A DNA stretch of 64,000 bases, taken from the NCBI GenBank assembly GCA_910587785.1, contig CAJUOA010000001.1, positions 11,878-75,877 of the forward strand, in the 5' to 3' direction. Each line of letters begins with the position of its first letter. The first letter of the stretch is position 1. Below the pieces are notes generated by a model, which saw nothing but the letters and a program-made list of their open reading frames with translations, had not been told where the DNA came from and ran no database searches. The translations under genes and the position numbers were made by a program. Shown here one piece after another: positions 22,464 through 31,748 of the stretch. This DNA is from an uncultured Oscillospiraceae bacterium. GTDB taxonomy: Bacteria > Bacillota > Clostridia > Oscillospirales > Oscillospiraceae.

Positions 22464-24326
22464 ATGATGACCAATAAACAAACGTCCGCCGGAACCGGCC
22501 CCTTTGAGGCCCGCCTCGCGGGGAACCTGGATGAGCTCAAGTGGCTCTACTGCGAGCTCTACCATAACGACGCCGAGGCCTTTGACCGCTTCCTCGAGAT
22601 GCTCCGGCGGTCCTATGACCAGCGCAAGGCCGCCCTCCGGGCCCAGGACGAGGCGCGTACCGCGGACCCCTCCTGGTACCGCGCCCGGGATATCCTGGGG
22701 ATGATGCTCTATGTGAACGCCTTCGCCGGGACCCTGAAGGGGGTGGAGGGGAAGCTGGACTACATCAGGGAGTGCGGCGTCAACTACCTGCATCTCATGC
22801 CCCTGCTGGAGAGCCCCAAGGGCCGCAGCGACGGCGGCTATGCGGTGAGCGACTTCCGGGCCGTCCAGCCGGACCTGGGCACCATGGAGGACCTGGAGCA
22901 TTTGGCCGACGCCTGCCGGGCAGAGGGGGTGCGGCTGTGCCTGGACTTCGTCATGAACCACACCAGCGAGGACCACGCCTGGGCGAAAAAGGCCCGGGCC
23001 GGGGAGCCGGGGTACCGGGAGCGGTACTTCTTCTACGACAGCTGGGACATCCCCCGGGAATTCGAGAGGACGGTGCCCCAGGTGTTCCCCACCACCGCGC
23101 CGGGGAGCTTCACCTGGCTGGAGGACTGCAAGCAGGTGGTCATGACCAACTTCTACCCCTACCAGTGGGACCTCAACTACGCCAACCCGGTGGTCTTCAA
23201 CGACATGACGGAGAACCTGCTGTTCCTCGCCAACCGGGGCATCGACGTGATCCGGCTGGACGCCATCCCCTACATCTGGAAGGAGCTGGGCACCGCCTGC
23301 CGGAACCTGCCCCAGGTCCACACCCTGTCCCGGATGCTCCGTCTCGCGGTGGAGACGGTCTGCCCGGGGGTGCTCCTGCTGGGAGAGGTGGTCATGGAGC
23401 CGGTGAAGGTGGCCCCCTACTTCGGCACCACGGAGAAGCCGGAGTGCCATATGCTCTACAACGTGACCACCATGGCCACGACCTGGCACACCCTGGCCAC
23501 AGGGGACGCGTCCCTCCTCAAGCGGCAGATGGAGGCGGTGTGCGCCCTGCCGGGGGAGTTCCTGTTTTTGAACTACCTGCGCTGTCACGACGACATCGGC
23601 TGGGGGCTGGACTACCCCTGGCTGAGGGAGCGCTTCGGGGCCGATGAGGTGGCCCATAAGAAGTACCTCAACGACTACTTCACCGGGAAATGGCCCGGCA
23701 GTCCCGCCCGGGGGGAGCTCTACAACGACGACCCCCGCCTGGGAGACGCGCGGCTCTGCGGCACGACGGCCTCCCTCTGCGGCCTGGAGGCGGCGGACGG
23801 GGAGGAGGACCCGGTGAAGGTGGAGCAGGCGGTGTCCTGCGACCTGACGCTCCACGCCTTCATGCTGTCCCAGAGCGGCATCCCGGTGCTCTACAGCGGG
23901 GACGAGGTGGGGCAGTTCAACGACTGCGCCTACCACGACGACCCGGAGAAGCGGGAGGACAGCCGGTATCTCCACCGGGGGGCTTTCCGCTGGGACCTGG
24001 CGGAGCGCCGGAAGGACCCGGAGACCTATCAGGGCAAGCTCTTTCTGGGCCTGCGCCGTCTGGAGGAGATCAGGGCCGGGGAGCCCTGCTTCGACCAGGG
24101 GGCGGAAGCCTGGGTGGAGGAGAGCGGGGACCGCCGGGTCCTGGCCCTCTGCCGCAGGCAGGGGGACCGGGAGCTGGTATGCCTCTACAACTTCAGCCGG
24201 GAGTTCGTCACCGCCGGCGTCCAGCGGCCCGGGAGCTATACCGAGCTCATGTATGGGCAGAAGTATGACGGGATCGGGCAGGTAACGCTGTATCCGTGCG
24301 GTTTCGCGTGGCTGCTGCGGGATTGA
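22464..24326 (+). CDS. Amylosucrase-like GH13 enzyme
   Basis: 620 aa. GH13 of the amylosucrase/sucrose hydrolase type, which acts on sucrose and either builds alpha-glucan or releases glucose and fructose. Visible sites: N-terminal helical domain, YVNAFAGTLKGVEGKLDYI at about 93, DFVMNHTSEDH, nucleophile Asp266 in IRLDAIP, acid/base Glu308 in LLGEVV, and Asp376 in RCHDDIGW. No signal peptide, so intracellular. Start ATG 22464 (ATG 22467 possible) after GGAAGGAG. Whether it polymerises or only hydrolyses cannot be told from sequence. Confidence 0.85.
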   Translation: MMTNKQTSAGTGPFEARLAGNLDELKWLYCELYHNDAEAFDRFLEMLRRSYDQRKAALRAQDEARTADPSWYRARDILGMMLYVNAFAGTLKGVEGKLDYIRECGVNYLHLMPLLESPKGRSDGGYAVSDFRAVQPDLGTMEDLEHLADACRAEGVRLCLDFVMNHTSEDHAWAKKARAGEPGYRERYFFYDSWDIPREFERTVPQVFPTTAPGSFTWLEDCKQVVMTNFYPYQWDLNYANPVVFNDMTENLLFLANRGIDVIRLDAIPYIWKELGTACRNLPQVHTLSRMLRLAVETVCPGVLLLGEVVMEPVKVAPYFGTTEKPECHMLYNVTTMATTWHTLATGDASLLKRQMEAVCALPGEFLFLNYLRCHDDIGWGLDYPWLRERFGADEVAHKKYLNDYFTGKWPGSPARGELYNDDPRLGDARLCGTTASLCGLEAADGEEDPVKVEQAVSCDLTLHAFMLSQSGIPVLYSGDEVGQFNDCAYHDDPEKREDSRYLHRGAFRWDLAERRKDPETYQGKLFLGLRRLEEIRAGEPCFDQGAEAWVEESGDRRVLALCRRQGDRELVCLYNFSREFVTAGVQRPGSYTELMYGQKYDGIGQVTLYPCGFAWLLRD

Positions 24327-24334
24327 TGGGACCC

Positions 24335-24372
24335 GTAGGGGCGCACGATGTGCGCAGCCAGCGCCTACCGGG
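24335..24372. repeat. Damaged copy of repeat type A
   Basis: GTAGGGGCGCACGATGTGCGC followed by an interrupted right arm (GCCTAC at 24367-24372). It starts 9 nt after the GH13 stop. Confidence 0.6.
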
Positions 24373-24404
24373 CTGACCGTGATCCCCTGAAGGAATGCCC
24401 CAAA

Positions 24405-24481
24405 GGCAAAACAACGTTTTGCCGCAAAAAGTTTTTTCTTTTTCGCTTCCTTTTTCTTTTGTACACAAAAGAAAAAGGAAG
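24405..24481 (+). repeat. Two-hairpin repeat element, copy 1
   Basis: Hairpin GGCAAAA/TTTTGCC, a conserved AAAGTTTTTTCTTTTTCG link, then a 17-bp inverted repeat (CTTCCTTTTTCTTTTGT and complement, 2-nt loop). A second copy is at 45851. Both end just upstream of a start codon. Confidence 0.75.
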
Positions 24482-24508
24482 GAAGACTACGACGAAAGGA
24501 TGACCACC

Positions 24509-26131
24509 ATGCACAAAGCCGCAGGGAAGCCGATCTTAGCGGGGATCGCCATCGGGCGTCTGCGGGTCCGCCGGGGGGCGGACAGCCGGACCAGCGCGCC
24601 GTCGGGCCTGTCCCCGGAGCGGGAGCTGGAGCGCTTTGAGGCGGCGCGGTCCCTGGCCAAGGAACAGCTGGAGCGCCTGCGGCAGGAGATGTGCGAGCAG
24701 GTGGGCACCTCCGACGCGGACATCTTCCAGGTCCACCAGCTGATGCTGGACGACGAGGACTACCTCGCCGCCGTGCGCTACATCATCGAGACCCAGTCCG
24801 CCACCGCCGAGTACGCCGTGTGGGCCACGGGGGAGAACTTCGCCTCCGCCTTCTCCGCCATCGAGGACAGCGACATGCAGTCCCGGGAGGCGGACGTGCG
24901 GGACGTGTCCAACCGGGTGGCGGACATCCTCACCGGCCGCAAGGCGGAGCGGCCCTTCCCGGACGACTCCTTCATCCTCGCCGTGGACGATCTGACCCCC
25001 AGTCAGGCGGTCCAGCTGGACCGGGGCAAGCTCCTGGGCTTCGTCACCCGCCGGGGGTCTGCCAACAGCCACACCGCCATCCTGGCCCGGGCGCTGAACA
25101 TCCCCGCCCTCACGGCGGTGGACTTCGACGAGAACTGGGACGGCCATCTGGCCATCCTGGACGGCTGCAACAGCTGCGTGTACGTGGACCCGGAGCCGGA
25201 GCTCCTCTCGGACATGGAGGAGAAGCTCCAGGAGAACCTGCGGGAGCGCAGCCGCCTCCAGTCCATGAAGCACAAGAGCGACGTGACATTGGACGGCACC
25301 TCCATCGCCCTCCATGCCAACATCGCAAGCGACCGGGACGTGGGGCTCGCCCTCCAGAACGGGGCCCACGGCATCGGGCTGCTGCGCAGTGAGTTCATCT
25401 TCCTGGAGGCGGAGCAGTGCCCCACGGAGGAGCAGCAGTTCCGCATCTACCGCCGGGTGGTGGAGACCATGGCGGGCAAGAGCGTCACCATCCGCACCCT
25501 GGACATCGGCGCGGACAAGGAGGCGGCCTACTTCCACCTGCCGCCGGAGCCCAACCCCGCCCTGGGCCGCAGGGCCATCCGCTTCTGCCTCCAGCGGCGG
25601 GACGTGTTCCGGCAGCAGCTGCGGGCCATCCTCCGCGCCAGCGCCTTCGGGCCGGTGTCGGTGATGTTCCCCATGATCGTGTCCGTGGAGGAGGTCCGCG
25701 CCGCCCGGGCTATCCTGGACAGCTGCCGGGTGGAGCTCATCCGGGAGGGCTGCGCCGTGGGCAGCGTGGAGGTGGGCATCATGGTGGAGACCCCCGCCGC
25801 CGTGGTCATGGCCGGAGAGCTTGCCCGGGAGGTGGACTTCTTCTCCATCGGCACCAACGACCTGGTCCAGTACACCCTGGCCGTGGACCGGCAGAACGGG
25901 GATCTGGCGGACCTCTACAACCCCGGCCATCCGGCCATTCTGAGGATGATCCGCTATGTGGTGGACGCCGCCCACCGCAACGGGTGCAGGGTGGGCATCT
26001 GCGGCAGCATGGGCGGCGACCCGGCCCTCACCGAGACCTTTTTGCGCATGGGGCTGGATAAGCTGAGCGTCCCCCCGGCGGCGATTTTGCCGCTGAGGAG
26101 CCTGATCCGGAGCTTGGACCTGAGCAAATAG
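24509..26131 (+). CDS. ptsI: PTS enzyme I (PEP-protein phosphotransferase)
   Basis: 540 aa. It moves phosphate from PEP to HPr in the sugar phosphotransferase system. The phospho-histidine site is His188 in RRGSANSHTAILAR, the PEP-binding part has LLRSEFIFLE, TIRTLDIGADK, and the catalytic cysteine in GICGSMGGDP. Slightly shorter than the usual 570 aa. Start ATG 24509 has GAAAGGA 8 nt upstream; the earlier ATG 24500 lacks a well-placed site. No HPr or EIIs are in the window, so a role with a specific sugar is not shown. Confidence 0.88.
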   Translation: MHKAAGKPILAGIAIGRLRVRRGADSRTSAPSGLSPERELERFEAARSLAKEQLERLRQEMCEQVGTSDADIFQVHQLMLDDEDYLAAVRYIIETQSATAEYAVWATGENFASAFSAIEDSDMQSREADVRDVSNRVADILTGRKAERPFPDDSFILAVDDLTPSQAVQLDRGKLLGFVTRRGSANSHTAILARALNIPALTAVDFDENWDGHLAILDGCNSCVYVDPEPELLSDMEEKLQENLRERSRLQSMKHKSDVTLDGTSIALHANIASDRDVGLALQNGAHGIGLLRSEFIFLEAEQCPTEEQQFRIYRRVVETMAGKSVTIRTLDIGADKEAAYFHLPPEPNPALGRRAIRFCLQRRDVFRQQLRAILRASAFGPVSVMFPMIVSVEEVRAARAILDSCRVELIREGCAVGSVEVGIMVETPAAVVMAGELAREVDFFSIGTNDLVQYTLAVDRQNGDLADLYNPGHPAILRMIRYVVDAAHRNGCRVGICGSMGGDPALTETFLRMGLDKLSVPPAAILPLRSLIRSLDLSK

Positions 26132-26134
26132 CAG

Positions 26135-26163
26135 AAACGGCGAGCCGTGCAGGCTCGCCGTTT
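26135..26163. terminator. Bidirectional terminator between ptsI and obg
   Basis: 12-bp stem AAACGGCGAGCC/GGCTCGCCGTTT with a 5-nt loop between convergent genes. Confidence 0.7.
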
Positions 26164-26180
26164 CGCGCAGAAAACGCGGT

Positions 26181-27461
26181 TTAATGCTGATACTCAAACT
26201 CCAGATTATACATACTCACCAGGTCGCCGTCCTTGATGCCCATGGCGTCCAGGCGGTCGAAGAGGCCGCTCTCCCGGAGCATCTTGTCGAACCACATGCG
26301 GCTCTCGTAGTCGCCGAAGTTGGTGTTGGAGATGAGCCGCTGGAGCCACGGGCCCTCGATGAGGTACACCCCGTCCTCCACGGTGATGTTGAGGGGAGCC
26401 TGGGTGTCCACGACAGGAGGCCGCTTGACATACTCCGGCTCATACACCGCCACAGGGGGCAGTTCCTTGAGCTTGTCCGCCACGGCGAACACCAGCTCCC
26501 GCGTCCCCTGGTGGGCGGCGGCTGAGAGGGTAAAGAGGGGGTACCCCAGCGCCTCCACGTGCTTCCGCAGGGCCTCCAAGAGGCTGTCATCGGCCATGAT
26601 GTCGGTCTTGTTGGCGGCGACGATCTGGGGCCGCCGGGCGAGCTCGGGGCTGTACTGCTTGAGCTCCTGGTTGATGGCGTCGAAGTCCGCCGCCGGGTCC
26701 CTCCCCTCGCTGCCGGAGACGTCCACCACATGGACCAGCAGGCGGCAGCGGTCGATGTGGCGGAGGAAGTCGTGGCCCAGGCCCGCGCCCTCGCTTGCGC
26801 CCTCGATGATGCCGGGGATGTCGGCCATGACGAAGCTGACGCCGTCCTCCACATAGACAACCCCCAGGTTGGGAAAGAGGGTGGTGAAGTGGTAGTTGGC
26901 GATCTTGGGCTGTGCCCGGCTGACCACGCTCAAAAGGGTGCTCTTGCCCACGTTGGGGAAGCCGATGAGCCCCACGTCCGCGAGGAGCTTCAGCTCCAGG
27001 ACCACGTCGTGCCCCTCGCCGGGGAGGCCGCTCTTGGCGAAGCGGGGGGCCTGCCGGGTGGGGGTGGCGAAGTGGGCGTTGCCCCAGCCGCCCTTGCCGC
27101 CGCGGCAGAGGATGAAGGGCTCGTCTCCGGACATGTCCTGGATGATCTCGTTTGTCTCCGCGTCCCGGACCAGGGTGCCCCGGGGGACCCGGATGGTGAG
27201 GCTCTTGCCGTCCTTGCCGCTCTTGCGCTTGCCCTGGCCGTCCACGCCGGGCTCGGCCGCATATTTGCGCTTGTAGCGGAAGTCCATGAGGGTGGAGAGG
27301 TTGTCGTCCACTTGCAGGATGATGTGGCCGCCGCTGCCGCCGTCGCCGCCGTCGGGTCCCCCGGCGGCGATGTATTTCTCCCGGTGGAAGGAGACGCACC
27401 CGTTCCCGCCGTCCCCGGCCCGCACCGTGATCCGTGCTTTGTCGATGAATGTTGTCGCCAT
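26181..27461 (-). CDS. obgE: GTPase Obg
   Basis: 426 aa. Ribosome-associated GTPase involved in large-subunit assembly and stress control. N-terminal Obg fold with glycine-rich GGDGGNGCVSFHREK-like and GGPDGGDGGSGG segments (residues 15-50), G1 motif GFPNVGKST near 165, switch region with FTTLFPNLGVV, DIPGIIEGA, NKTD, and a C-terminal OCT domain (VYLIEGPWLQRLI). Start ATG has AAAGGAGG upstream; the frame is open further 5' without a site. Located beside rplU-prp-rpmA, as in many Firmicutes. Confidence 0.95.
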   Translation of the reverse strand: MATTFIDKARITVRAGDGGNGCVSFHREKYIAAGGPDGGDGGSGGHIILQVDDNLSTLMDFRYKRKYAAEPGVDGQGKRKSGKDGKSLTIRVPRGTLVRDAETNEIIQDMSGDEPFILCRGGKGGWGNAHFATPTRQAPRFAKSGLPGEGHDVVLELKLLADVGLIGFPNVGKSTLLSVVSRAQPKIANYHFTTLFPNLGVVYVEDGVSFVMADIPGIIEGASEGAGLGHDFLRHIDRCRLLVHVVDVSGSEGRDPAADFDAINQELKQYSPELARRPQIVAANKTDIMADDSLLEALRKHVEALGYPLFTLSAAAHQGTRELVFAVADKLKELPPVAVYEPEYVKRPPVVDTQAPLNITVEDGVYLIEGPWLQRLISNTNFGDYESRMWFDKMLRESGLFDRLDAMGIKDGDLVSMYNLEFEYQH

Positions 27462-27531
27462 AGGGTCCTCCTTTGCGCCCGGACGGGGCGTTTTTGTATA
27501 GTATGCCCGCAATCTGCGGTCCGCGATACCG

Positions 27532-28029
27532 TCAGATCAACCGCTTCAATTTCAACTCAAATACCGGCCTTGTGACGTACTCCAGATACGCGGGCCGTCC
27601 CGCGTAGTCCAGAAACGCCTGATACCGCTGGATGATATTCGGCGACTGGACGAGCTCCAGCACCTTGTCCCGGGGGACGAACCGCGATTCGGGATTCTCC
27701 TCCGATGGCCTGGGCGTCCCGCCGACAGCCCGGCAGATGAAGTCCAGCATGAGCTTGGTGGGCACCACCTTCACCCCGCTGTGTCCGGGGTGGGTCTGGG
27801 TGTTGGAGGAGATGCAGAAGATCTCTCCCACCTCCGCCGTGACGCCCGTCTCCTCCAGGATCTCCCGCCGGACGGCGTCGATGACGTTCTCTCCTACCTC
27901 CACCTGTCCGCCGGGGAAGACCCAGCCGCTTCGGGGCGTCCTGACCAGGAGCACCTCGCCGCCCTCGTTGAGCACGACGCCCGCTCCCGCGATGATGTGG
28001 GTGGGCATGATCTTTTCCGCCTGTTCCAT
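27532..28029 (-). CDS. Nudix hydrolase
   Basis: 165 aa. Nudix box GGQVEVGENVIDAVRREILE followed by ETGV (residues about 40-63) for metal-dependent hydrolysis of a nucleoside-diphosphate-linked compound; the substrate cannot be read from sequence. Start ATG follows AAGGAGGCG. Separated from rpmA by a terminator. Confidence 0.85.
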   Translation of the reverse strand: MEQAEKIMPTHIIAGAGVVLNEGGEVLLVRTPRSGWVFPGGQVEVGENVIDAVRREILEETGVTAEVGEIFCISSNTQTHPGHSGVKVVPTKLMLDFICRAVGGTPRPSEENPESRFVPRDKVLELVQSPNIIQRYQAFLDYAGRPAYLEYVTRPVFELKLKRLI

Positions 28030-28052
28030 GGGAAAACGCCTCCTTCTGTTTC

Positions 28053-28088
28053 AAAAAACTCCCGGACCCCTTGCAGGTCCGGGAGTTT
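28053..28088 (-). terminator. Terminator of the rplU-prp-rpmA operon
   Basis: 13-bp stem AAACTCCCGGACC/GGTCCGGGAGTTT; on the minus strand followed by TTTTTTG. Confidence 0.88.
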
Positions 28089-28100
28089 GGCACGTGGGGA

Positions 28101-28379
28101 TCAGGCCTCGTAGACGGAGACCTGCTTGCGGTCGCGGCCCAGGCGCTCAAAGCGGACCACGCCGTCCGCCTTGGCGAAGAGGGTGTCGTCGCTGCCGAGG
28201 CCGACGTTGACGCCGGGGTGGATATGGGTACCCCGCTGACGGACCAGGATGCTGCCCGCGAGGACGTGCTGCCCGTCGGCCCGCTTGGGACCCAGGCGCT
28301 TGCTCTTGGAATCACGGCCGTTCTTGGTGGAGCCGACGCCCTTCTTGTGGGCGAAAAACTGAAGACCAATGTTCAACAT
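28101..28379 (-). CDS. rpmA: Ribosomal protein bL27
   Basis: 92 aa, 50S subunit protein at the peptidyl-transferase centre. The first nine residues MLNIGLQFF precede AHKKGVGSTKNGRDS; this extension is the Firmicutes type removed by the protease Prp, whose gene lies next to it. Start ATG with GAAAGGAT upstream. Confidence 0.97.
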   Translation of the reverse strand: MLNIGLQFFAHKKGVGSTKNGRDSKSKRLGPKRADGQHVLAGSILVRQRGTHIHPGVNVGLGSDDTLFAKADGVVRFERLGRDRKQVSVYEA

Positions 28380-28430
28380 GGTGAGATGCCATCCTTTCTG
28401 TAAGATGCCGCTGGGGGATGAGGAGGTCTT

Positions 28431-28763
28431 TTAAGAGGCCTCCAGAACTTCGATATGATCGGGATACTCGCTGTGAAGCTGGGAGAGGTAGACCATCATG
28501 CCTGTCAGGAGGTTCTGACAGGTATCCTCCGCGCTCTCGCCCAGGGAGCCGGGCAGGCGCAGGGAGATTTCGGCGGTCCTCTCGCGGACCTTCACCGCGG
28601 CGGAGAGGCCCATCACCTCATTGATGACGCACTCGGCCAGGCGGACGGTGCTGGTGACGGCGGCGCAGACGATATCCCCGCCCTCCGGGCCGTAGCCGCT
28701 GTGGCCGGACACGTCAAAGCCGGTGATGCGGCCGCCCTCCATGAAAAACATGACGGTGGTCAT
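28431..28763 (-). CDS. prp: Ribosomal-processing cysteine protease Prp
   Basis: 110 aa. Cleaves the N-terminal extension of bL27, which is essential in bacteria with extended L27. The catalytic pair is visible: His22 in GFDVSGHSGYG and Cys34 in GGDIVCAAV. It lies between rplU and rpmA, 2 nt from the rplU stop, the standard arrangement. Confidence 0.93.
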   Translation of the reverse strand: MTTVMFFMEGGRITGFDVSGHSGYGPEGGDIVCAAVTSTVRLAECVINEVMGLSAAVKVRERTAEISLRLPGSLGESAEDTCQNLLTGMMVYLSQLHSEYPDHIEVLEAS

Positions 28764-28765
28764 GC

Positions 28766-29077
28766 TCAGGCGCTGATCTTGGTGATCTCGACCTTGGTGT
28801 AGGGCTGACGGTGGCCCTGACGTTTCCGGTAGCCCTTCTTGGGGTTGTACTTGAAGATACGGACCTTCTTGCCCTTACCGTTTTTGACCACCTTGGCCTC
28901 CACCTTCGCGCCGGAGACCACGGGGGTGCCGATGGCGGCGTTGTCGCCGTCCAGGATGGCCAGGACCTGGTCGAAGACCACCTGGTCCCCAGCCTCGGCG
29001 GGGAGCTTCTCGATGAAGACCGCCTCGCCCTCAGCCACCTTGTACTGCTTACCGCCGGTAACGATGATCGCGTGCAT
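28766..29077 (-). CDS. rplU: Ribosomal protein bL21
   Basis: 103 aa. 50S protein that contacts 23S rRNA; conserved AIIVTGGKQYKV N-terminus and the C-terminal KKGYRKRQGHRQPYTKV. First gene of the rplU-prp-rpmA operon. Start ATG follows GTGAGGTGCAATGA. Confidence 0.97.
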   Translation of the reverse strand: MHAIIVTGGKQYKVAEGEAVFIEKLPAEAGDQVVFDQVLAILDGDNAAIGTPVVSGAKVEAKVVKNGKGKKVRIFKYNPKKGYRKRQGHRQPYTKVEITKISA

Positions 29078-29193
29078 TCATTGCACCTCACTTTCCTTTA
29101 TTATGGAGCACTGACCGCGCCCCTTTACGGGCTCGCTCTCGTAGGCGGCGGCGGGCCCCAGGCCCGGACGCACTTATGCCCATTCAAAGCGGC
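29078..29193 (-). promoter_or_regulatory. Leader of the rplU operon
   Basis: About 115 nt of 5' leader, GC-rich with several possible hairpins. Firmicutes often have an L21 autoregulatory leader here, but I cannot match its conserved bases with confidence. Confidence 0.35.
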
Positions 29194-29199
29194 CTGTCC

Positions 29200-29228
29200 A
29201 GTATAGCAGGGAATGGTTGGTTTGTCAA
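29200..29228 (-). promoter_or_regulatory. Promoter of rplU-prp-rpmA
   Basis: On the minus strand TTGACA, 17-nt spacer, TATACT. Confidence 0.85.
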
Positions 29229-29295
29229 TATGGATTTTGGCCGGTTTTGCCGGATTCCATTTGATATTGTAATGCTCGAGCGGAGGACGAATTTG

Positions 29296-29364
29296 TGTAG
29301 GGGCGGATATCATCCCCCGCGATAGGCGGCGGGCGGATGCACCGCAATCGTCTGGCCGCTACAC
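29296..29364. repeat. Repeat of the GTAGGGGCGG family, overlapping a stop codon
   Basis: Starts GTGTAGGGGCGGATATCATC and ends CCGCTACAC, so the outer ends are complementary. The right end contains the stop codon (TAG on the minus strand) of the GH36 gene. The left part matches 92-111. Confidence 0.65.
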
Positions 29365-31542
29365 CGCCTCCAAATGCAGCTGTTTTGCCTGATAGTCCCC
29401 CCGGACGAGGGGGAAGGAGAGCCCGGCGTACATGAGGGCCGCGCCGGAGTGGACCTCCCCGCCGTCCACCCGGTAGCGGAGGGCCGGGTCCAGCCCCCGC
29501 AGGCGCAATACCGGGAAGGGCTGCGCCGCCCGCGCGGAACCTGTGACGAGAGACACCAATGCCTCCCGCTTGTCCGATGAGACGTGGGCCCAGGCGGTGA
29601 AAGGCGGGTCCTGGAAGGGGTCGGTGAGGCGGTAGTAGTCGCCGCCTGCGATGAGCGCCGCGCGGCGCTTGTAGGTCTCCACCTGCTCCCGGACAGTCTC
29701 CTTCTCCTCCCGGGAGCACCGTCCCAGGTCCATCTCATAGCCGAAGGTGCCGCACATGGCCACCACGCCCCGGGTCTCCATGGGGGTGTCCCGGCCGGTC
29801 TGCCCGTTGGGCACGGCGGAGACGTGGGCGCCGATGGTGCTCACCGGGTAGCAGAAGGCGGTGCCGCACTGGATGCGCAGGCGGTCCACGGCGTCGGTGT
29901 TGTCGCTGCACCAGATCTGGGGGGTGTAGTAGAGCATCCCCGCGTCGAACCGTCCGCCGCCGCCGCTGCACCCCTCGATGAGGAGGTCCGGGTAGTCCCG
30001 GCGCAGCCGCTCCAGGAGGTCGTAGACCCCCAGTACGTAGCGGTGGAAGACCTCCCCCTGCCGTGCGGCGGGGAGGGCGGCGGACCACACGTCGGAGAGG
30101 GAGCGGTTCATGTCCCACTTCAAATAGGTGATGCGGGCGCTGTCCAGGACGCGGCGCATGGCGGCATAGACGTGGTCCCGGACCTCCTGCCGGGAGAAGT
30201 CCAGCACCAGCTGACTGCGCCCCGTGGTCTGGGGCCGTCCGGGGGCCCCCAGGGCCCAGTCGGGGTGGGCGCGGTAGAGGTCGGAGTCGGCGCTCACCAT
30301 CTCCGGCTCGATCCACAGGCCGAAGCCCAGCCCCAATGCCTCGATGCGGGGCGCCAGGGCCTCCAGCCCGCCGGGGAGCTTGCGCTCGTTCACGTCCCAG
30401 TCCCCCAGGCCGCTGAGGTCCGTGTCCCGCTTGCCGAACCAGCCGTCGTCCAGGACGAAGAGCTCCATGCCCAGCGCCGCGCCCTCCCGGGCGATGTCCA
30501 CCAGGCGCTCCGCGTCAAAGTCGAACTCCGTGGCCTCCCAGTTGTTGATGAGCACCGGGCGGCGGCGTCCGGCGTAGGGGTCCCGGATGAGGCGCTCCCG
30601 CATGGCCCGGTGGAAGCGGTGGGTCATGGGGGTGAGGCCGTCGGGGGAGCAGATGAGGGCCGCCTCCGGGGCGGTGAAGTGCTCCCCGGGCCCCAGGGCC
30701 CAGCGGAAGTGGTGGGGGTGGATGCCCATGACCAGCCGGGCGTCCTCGAACTGACTGCGCTCCACGGCGGCCAGGAAGCTCCCGCTGTAGAGCAGGGCCG
30801 CGCCGAAGCAGAGGCCGTGGTCCTCCCCGGCGTCCCGCTCGCAGAGGACCACGAAGGGGTTGTGCTGGTGGCTGGAGGTCCCCCGGACACTGCCCACGCT
30901 CTGCACCCCCGGCCGCAGGGGGGCCCGGGAGAGGTTCCGCTCCCGGACGTGCCCGCCGTCGAAGGTGAGGAGGTCCAGGTCGGAGCGGCCAAAGTCCAGG
31001 CACAGGCTCATCACGCGGCAGAGGACCACCGGGGCCTCCCCCCGGTTGGTGACGCGGACGGCCCGGGTGATGAGGTCCTCCTCCTCGCAGACGCCGTAGA
31101 GGAGCTCCGCCTCCATGCCGGAGCTGGGGTCCCGGAGCACCACGGAGAGGGTCTCCCACCCCTCGTCCCCGAAGAAGGCGGGGAGGCCCTCCAGGGCGTA
31201 CTTGCCCGGACGGATGCTGTGGGAGGCATAGCGCAGGTCCAGCAGGACGCTGCCGTCGGGCTGCTCCACCTCCGCGGAGGCCAAGCGGTAGTCCCCCACG
31301 CCGCAGGTGGACCACTCCTGGGGCAGGGTGTCCAGGGAGTAGCCCCGGTCCGCGCCGGAGCCGCTGGGGTTGGGGGAGAATCCCCGGTCTGCGTACCGGA
31401 GGAGGTAGCTGAGGTCCTCCGCCTCCACCCGGGGGCCGTAGTAGAGGTGGAGCAGAACTCCCCGCTGGTCCGCTTTCATCTGATAGGTGGTGCGGCGGGT
31501 GTGGAGGGAGATGGTCCCTCTTAGTTCATCAAAAACGATCAT
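29359..31542 (-). CDS. Alpha-galactosidase, GH36
   Basis: 727 aa, cytoplasmic. Retaining alpha-galactosidase for raffinose-type sugars. Catalytic nucleophile Asp477 in YLKWDMNR and acid/base Asp547 in CSDNTDAVDR sit at the positions usual for GH36; LVLDDGWFGKRD and GLWIEPEMV are also present. Start is the ATG giving MIVFDELRG, with AGGTGA upstream; a longer open frame upstream has no site. The sugar ABC operon lies 200 nt upstream on the same strand. A second GH36 is at 38324. Confidence 0.92.
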   Translation of the reverse strand: MIVFDELRGTISLHTRRTTYQMKADQRGVLLHLYYGPRVEAEDLSYLLRYADRGFSPNPSGSGADRGYSLDTLPQEWSTCGVGDYRLASAEVEQPDGSVLLDLRYASHSIRPGKYALEGLPAFFGDEGWETLSVVLRDPSSGMEAELLYGVCEEEDLITRAVRVTNRGEAPVVLCRVMSLCLDFGRSDLDLLTFDGGHVRERNLSRAPLRPGVQSVGSVRGTSSHQHNPFVVLCERDAGEDHGLCFGAALLYSGSFLAAVERSQFEDARLVMGIHPHHFRWALGPGEHFTAPEAALICSPDGLTPMTHRFHRAMRERLIRDPYAGRRRPVLINNWEATEFDFDAERLVDIAREGAALGMELFVLDDGWFGKRDTDLSGLGDWDVNERKLPGGLEALAPRIEALGLGFGLWIEPEMVSADSDLYRAHPDWALGAPGRPQTTGRSQLVLDFSRQEVRDHVYAAMRRVLDSARITYLKWDMNRSLSDVWSAALPAARQGEVFHRYVLGVYDLLERLRRDYPDLLIEGCSGGGGRFDAGMLYYTPQIWCSDNTDAVDRLRIQCGTAFCYPVSTIGAHVSAVPNGQTGRDTPMETRGVVAMCGTFGYEMDLGRCSREEKETVREQVETYKRRAALIAGGDYYRLTDPFQDPPFTAWAHVSSDKREALVSLVTGSARAAQPFPVLRLRGLDPALRYRVDGGEVHSGAALMYAGLSFPLVRGDYQAKQLHLEAV

Positions 31543-31586
31543 AGGCGGATCACCTATTCCTTTTTTATAGTATGGGGATATGCTTC

Positions 31587-31623
31587 GACAGCCCCGGCAG
31601 GCACAAAGCGGGCCGGGGCTGTC
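31587..31623. terminator. Hairpin between ABC operon and GH36 gene
   Basis: 12-bp stem GACAGCCCCGGC/GCCGGGGCTGTC, 13-nt loop. No T-run on the minus strand, so it may be an mRNA-stability or weak stop structure. Confidence 0.45.
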
Positions 31624-31748
31624 TCGCGCTGGGGAAGAAGAAAAGAGGAGAAAAAAGATGAGGAACGCAAGGTAAAATGGAACTGCCGGGGGACCGCCAT
31701 TGGGCCGCTCCGCGCCCCAACGGCCGGTCCCGGCGGCCTGACAGCCGC

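Noticed and set aside
29078..29193. L21 ribosomal-protein leader
   Set aside because: Position is right, but I could not match conserved bases; listed only as an unclassified leader.
29584..31524. Long plus-strand frame opposite the GH36 gene
   Set aside because: Antisense shadow; GH36 catalytic motifs are on the minus strand.
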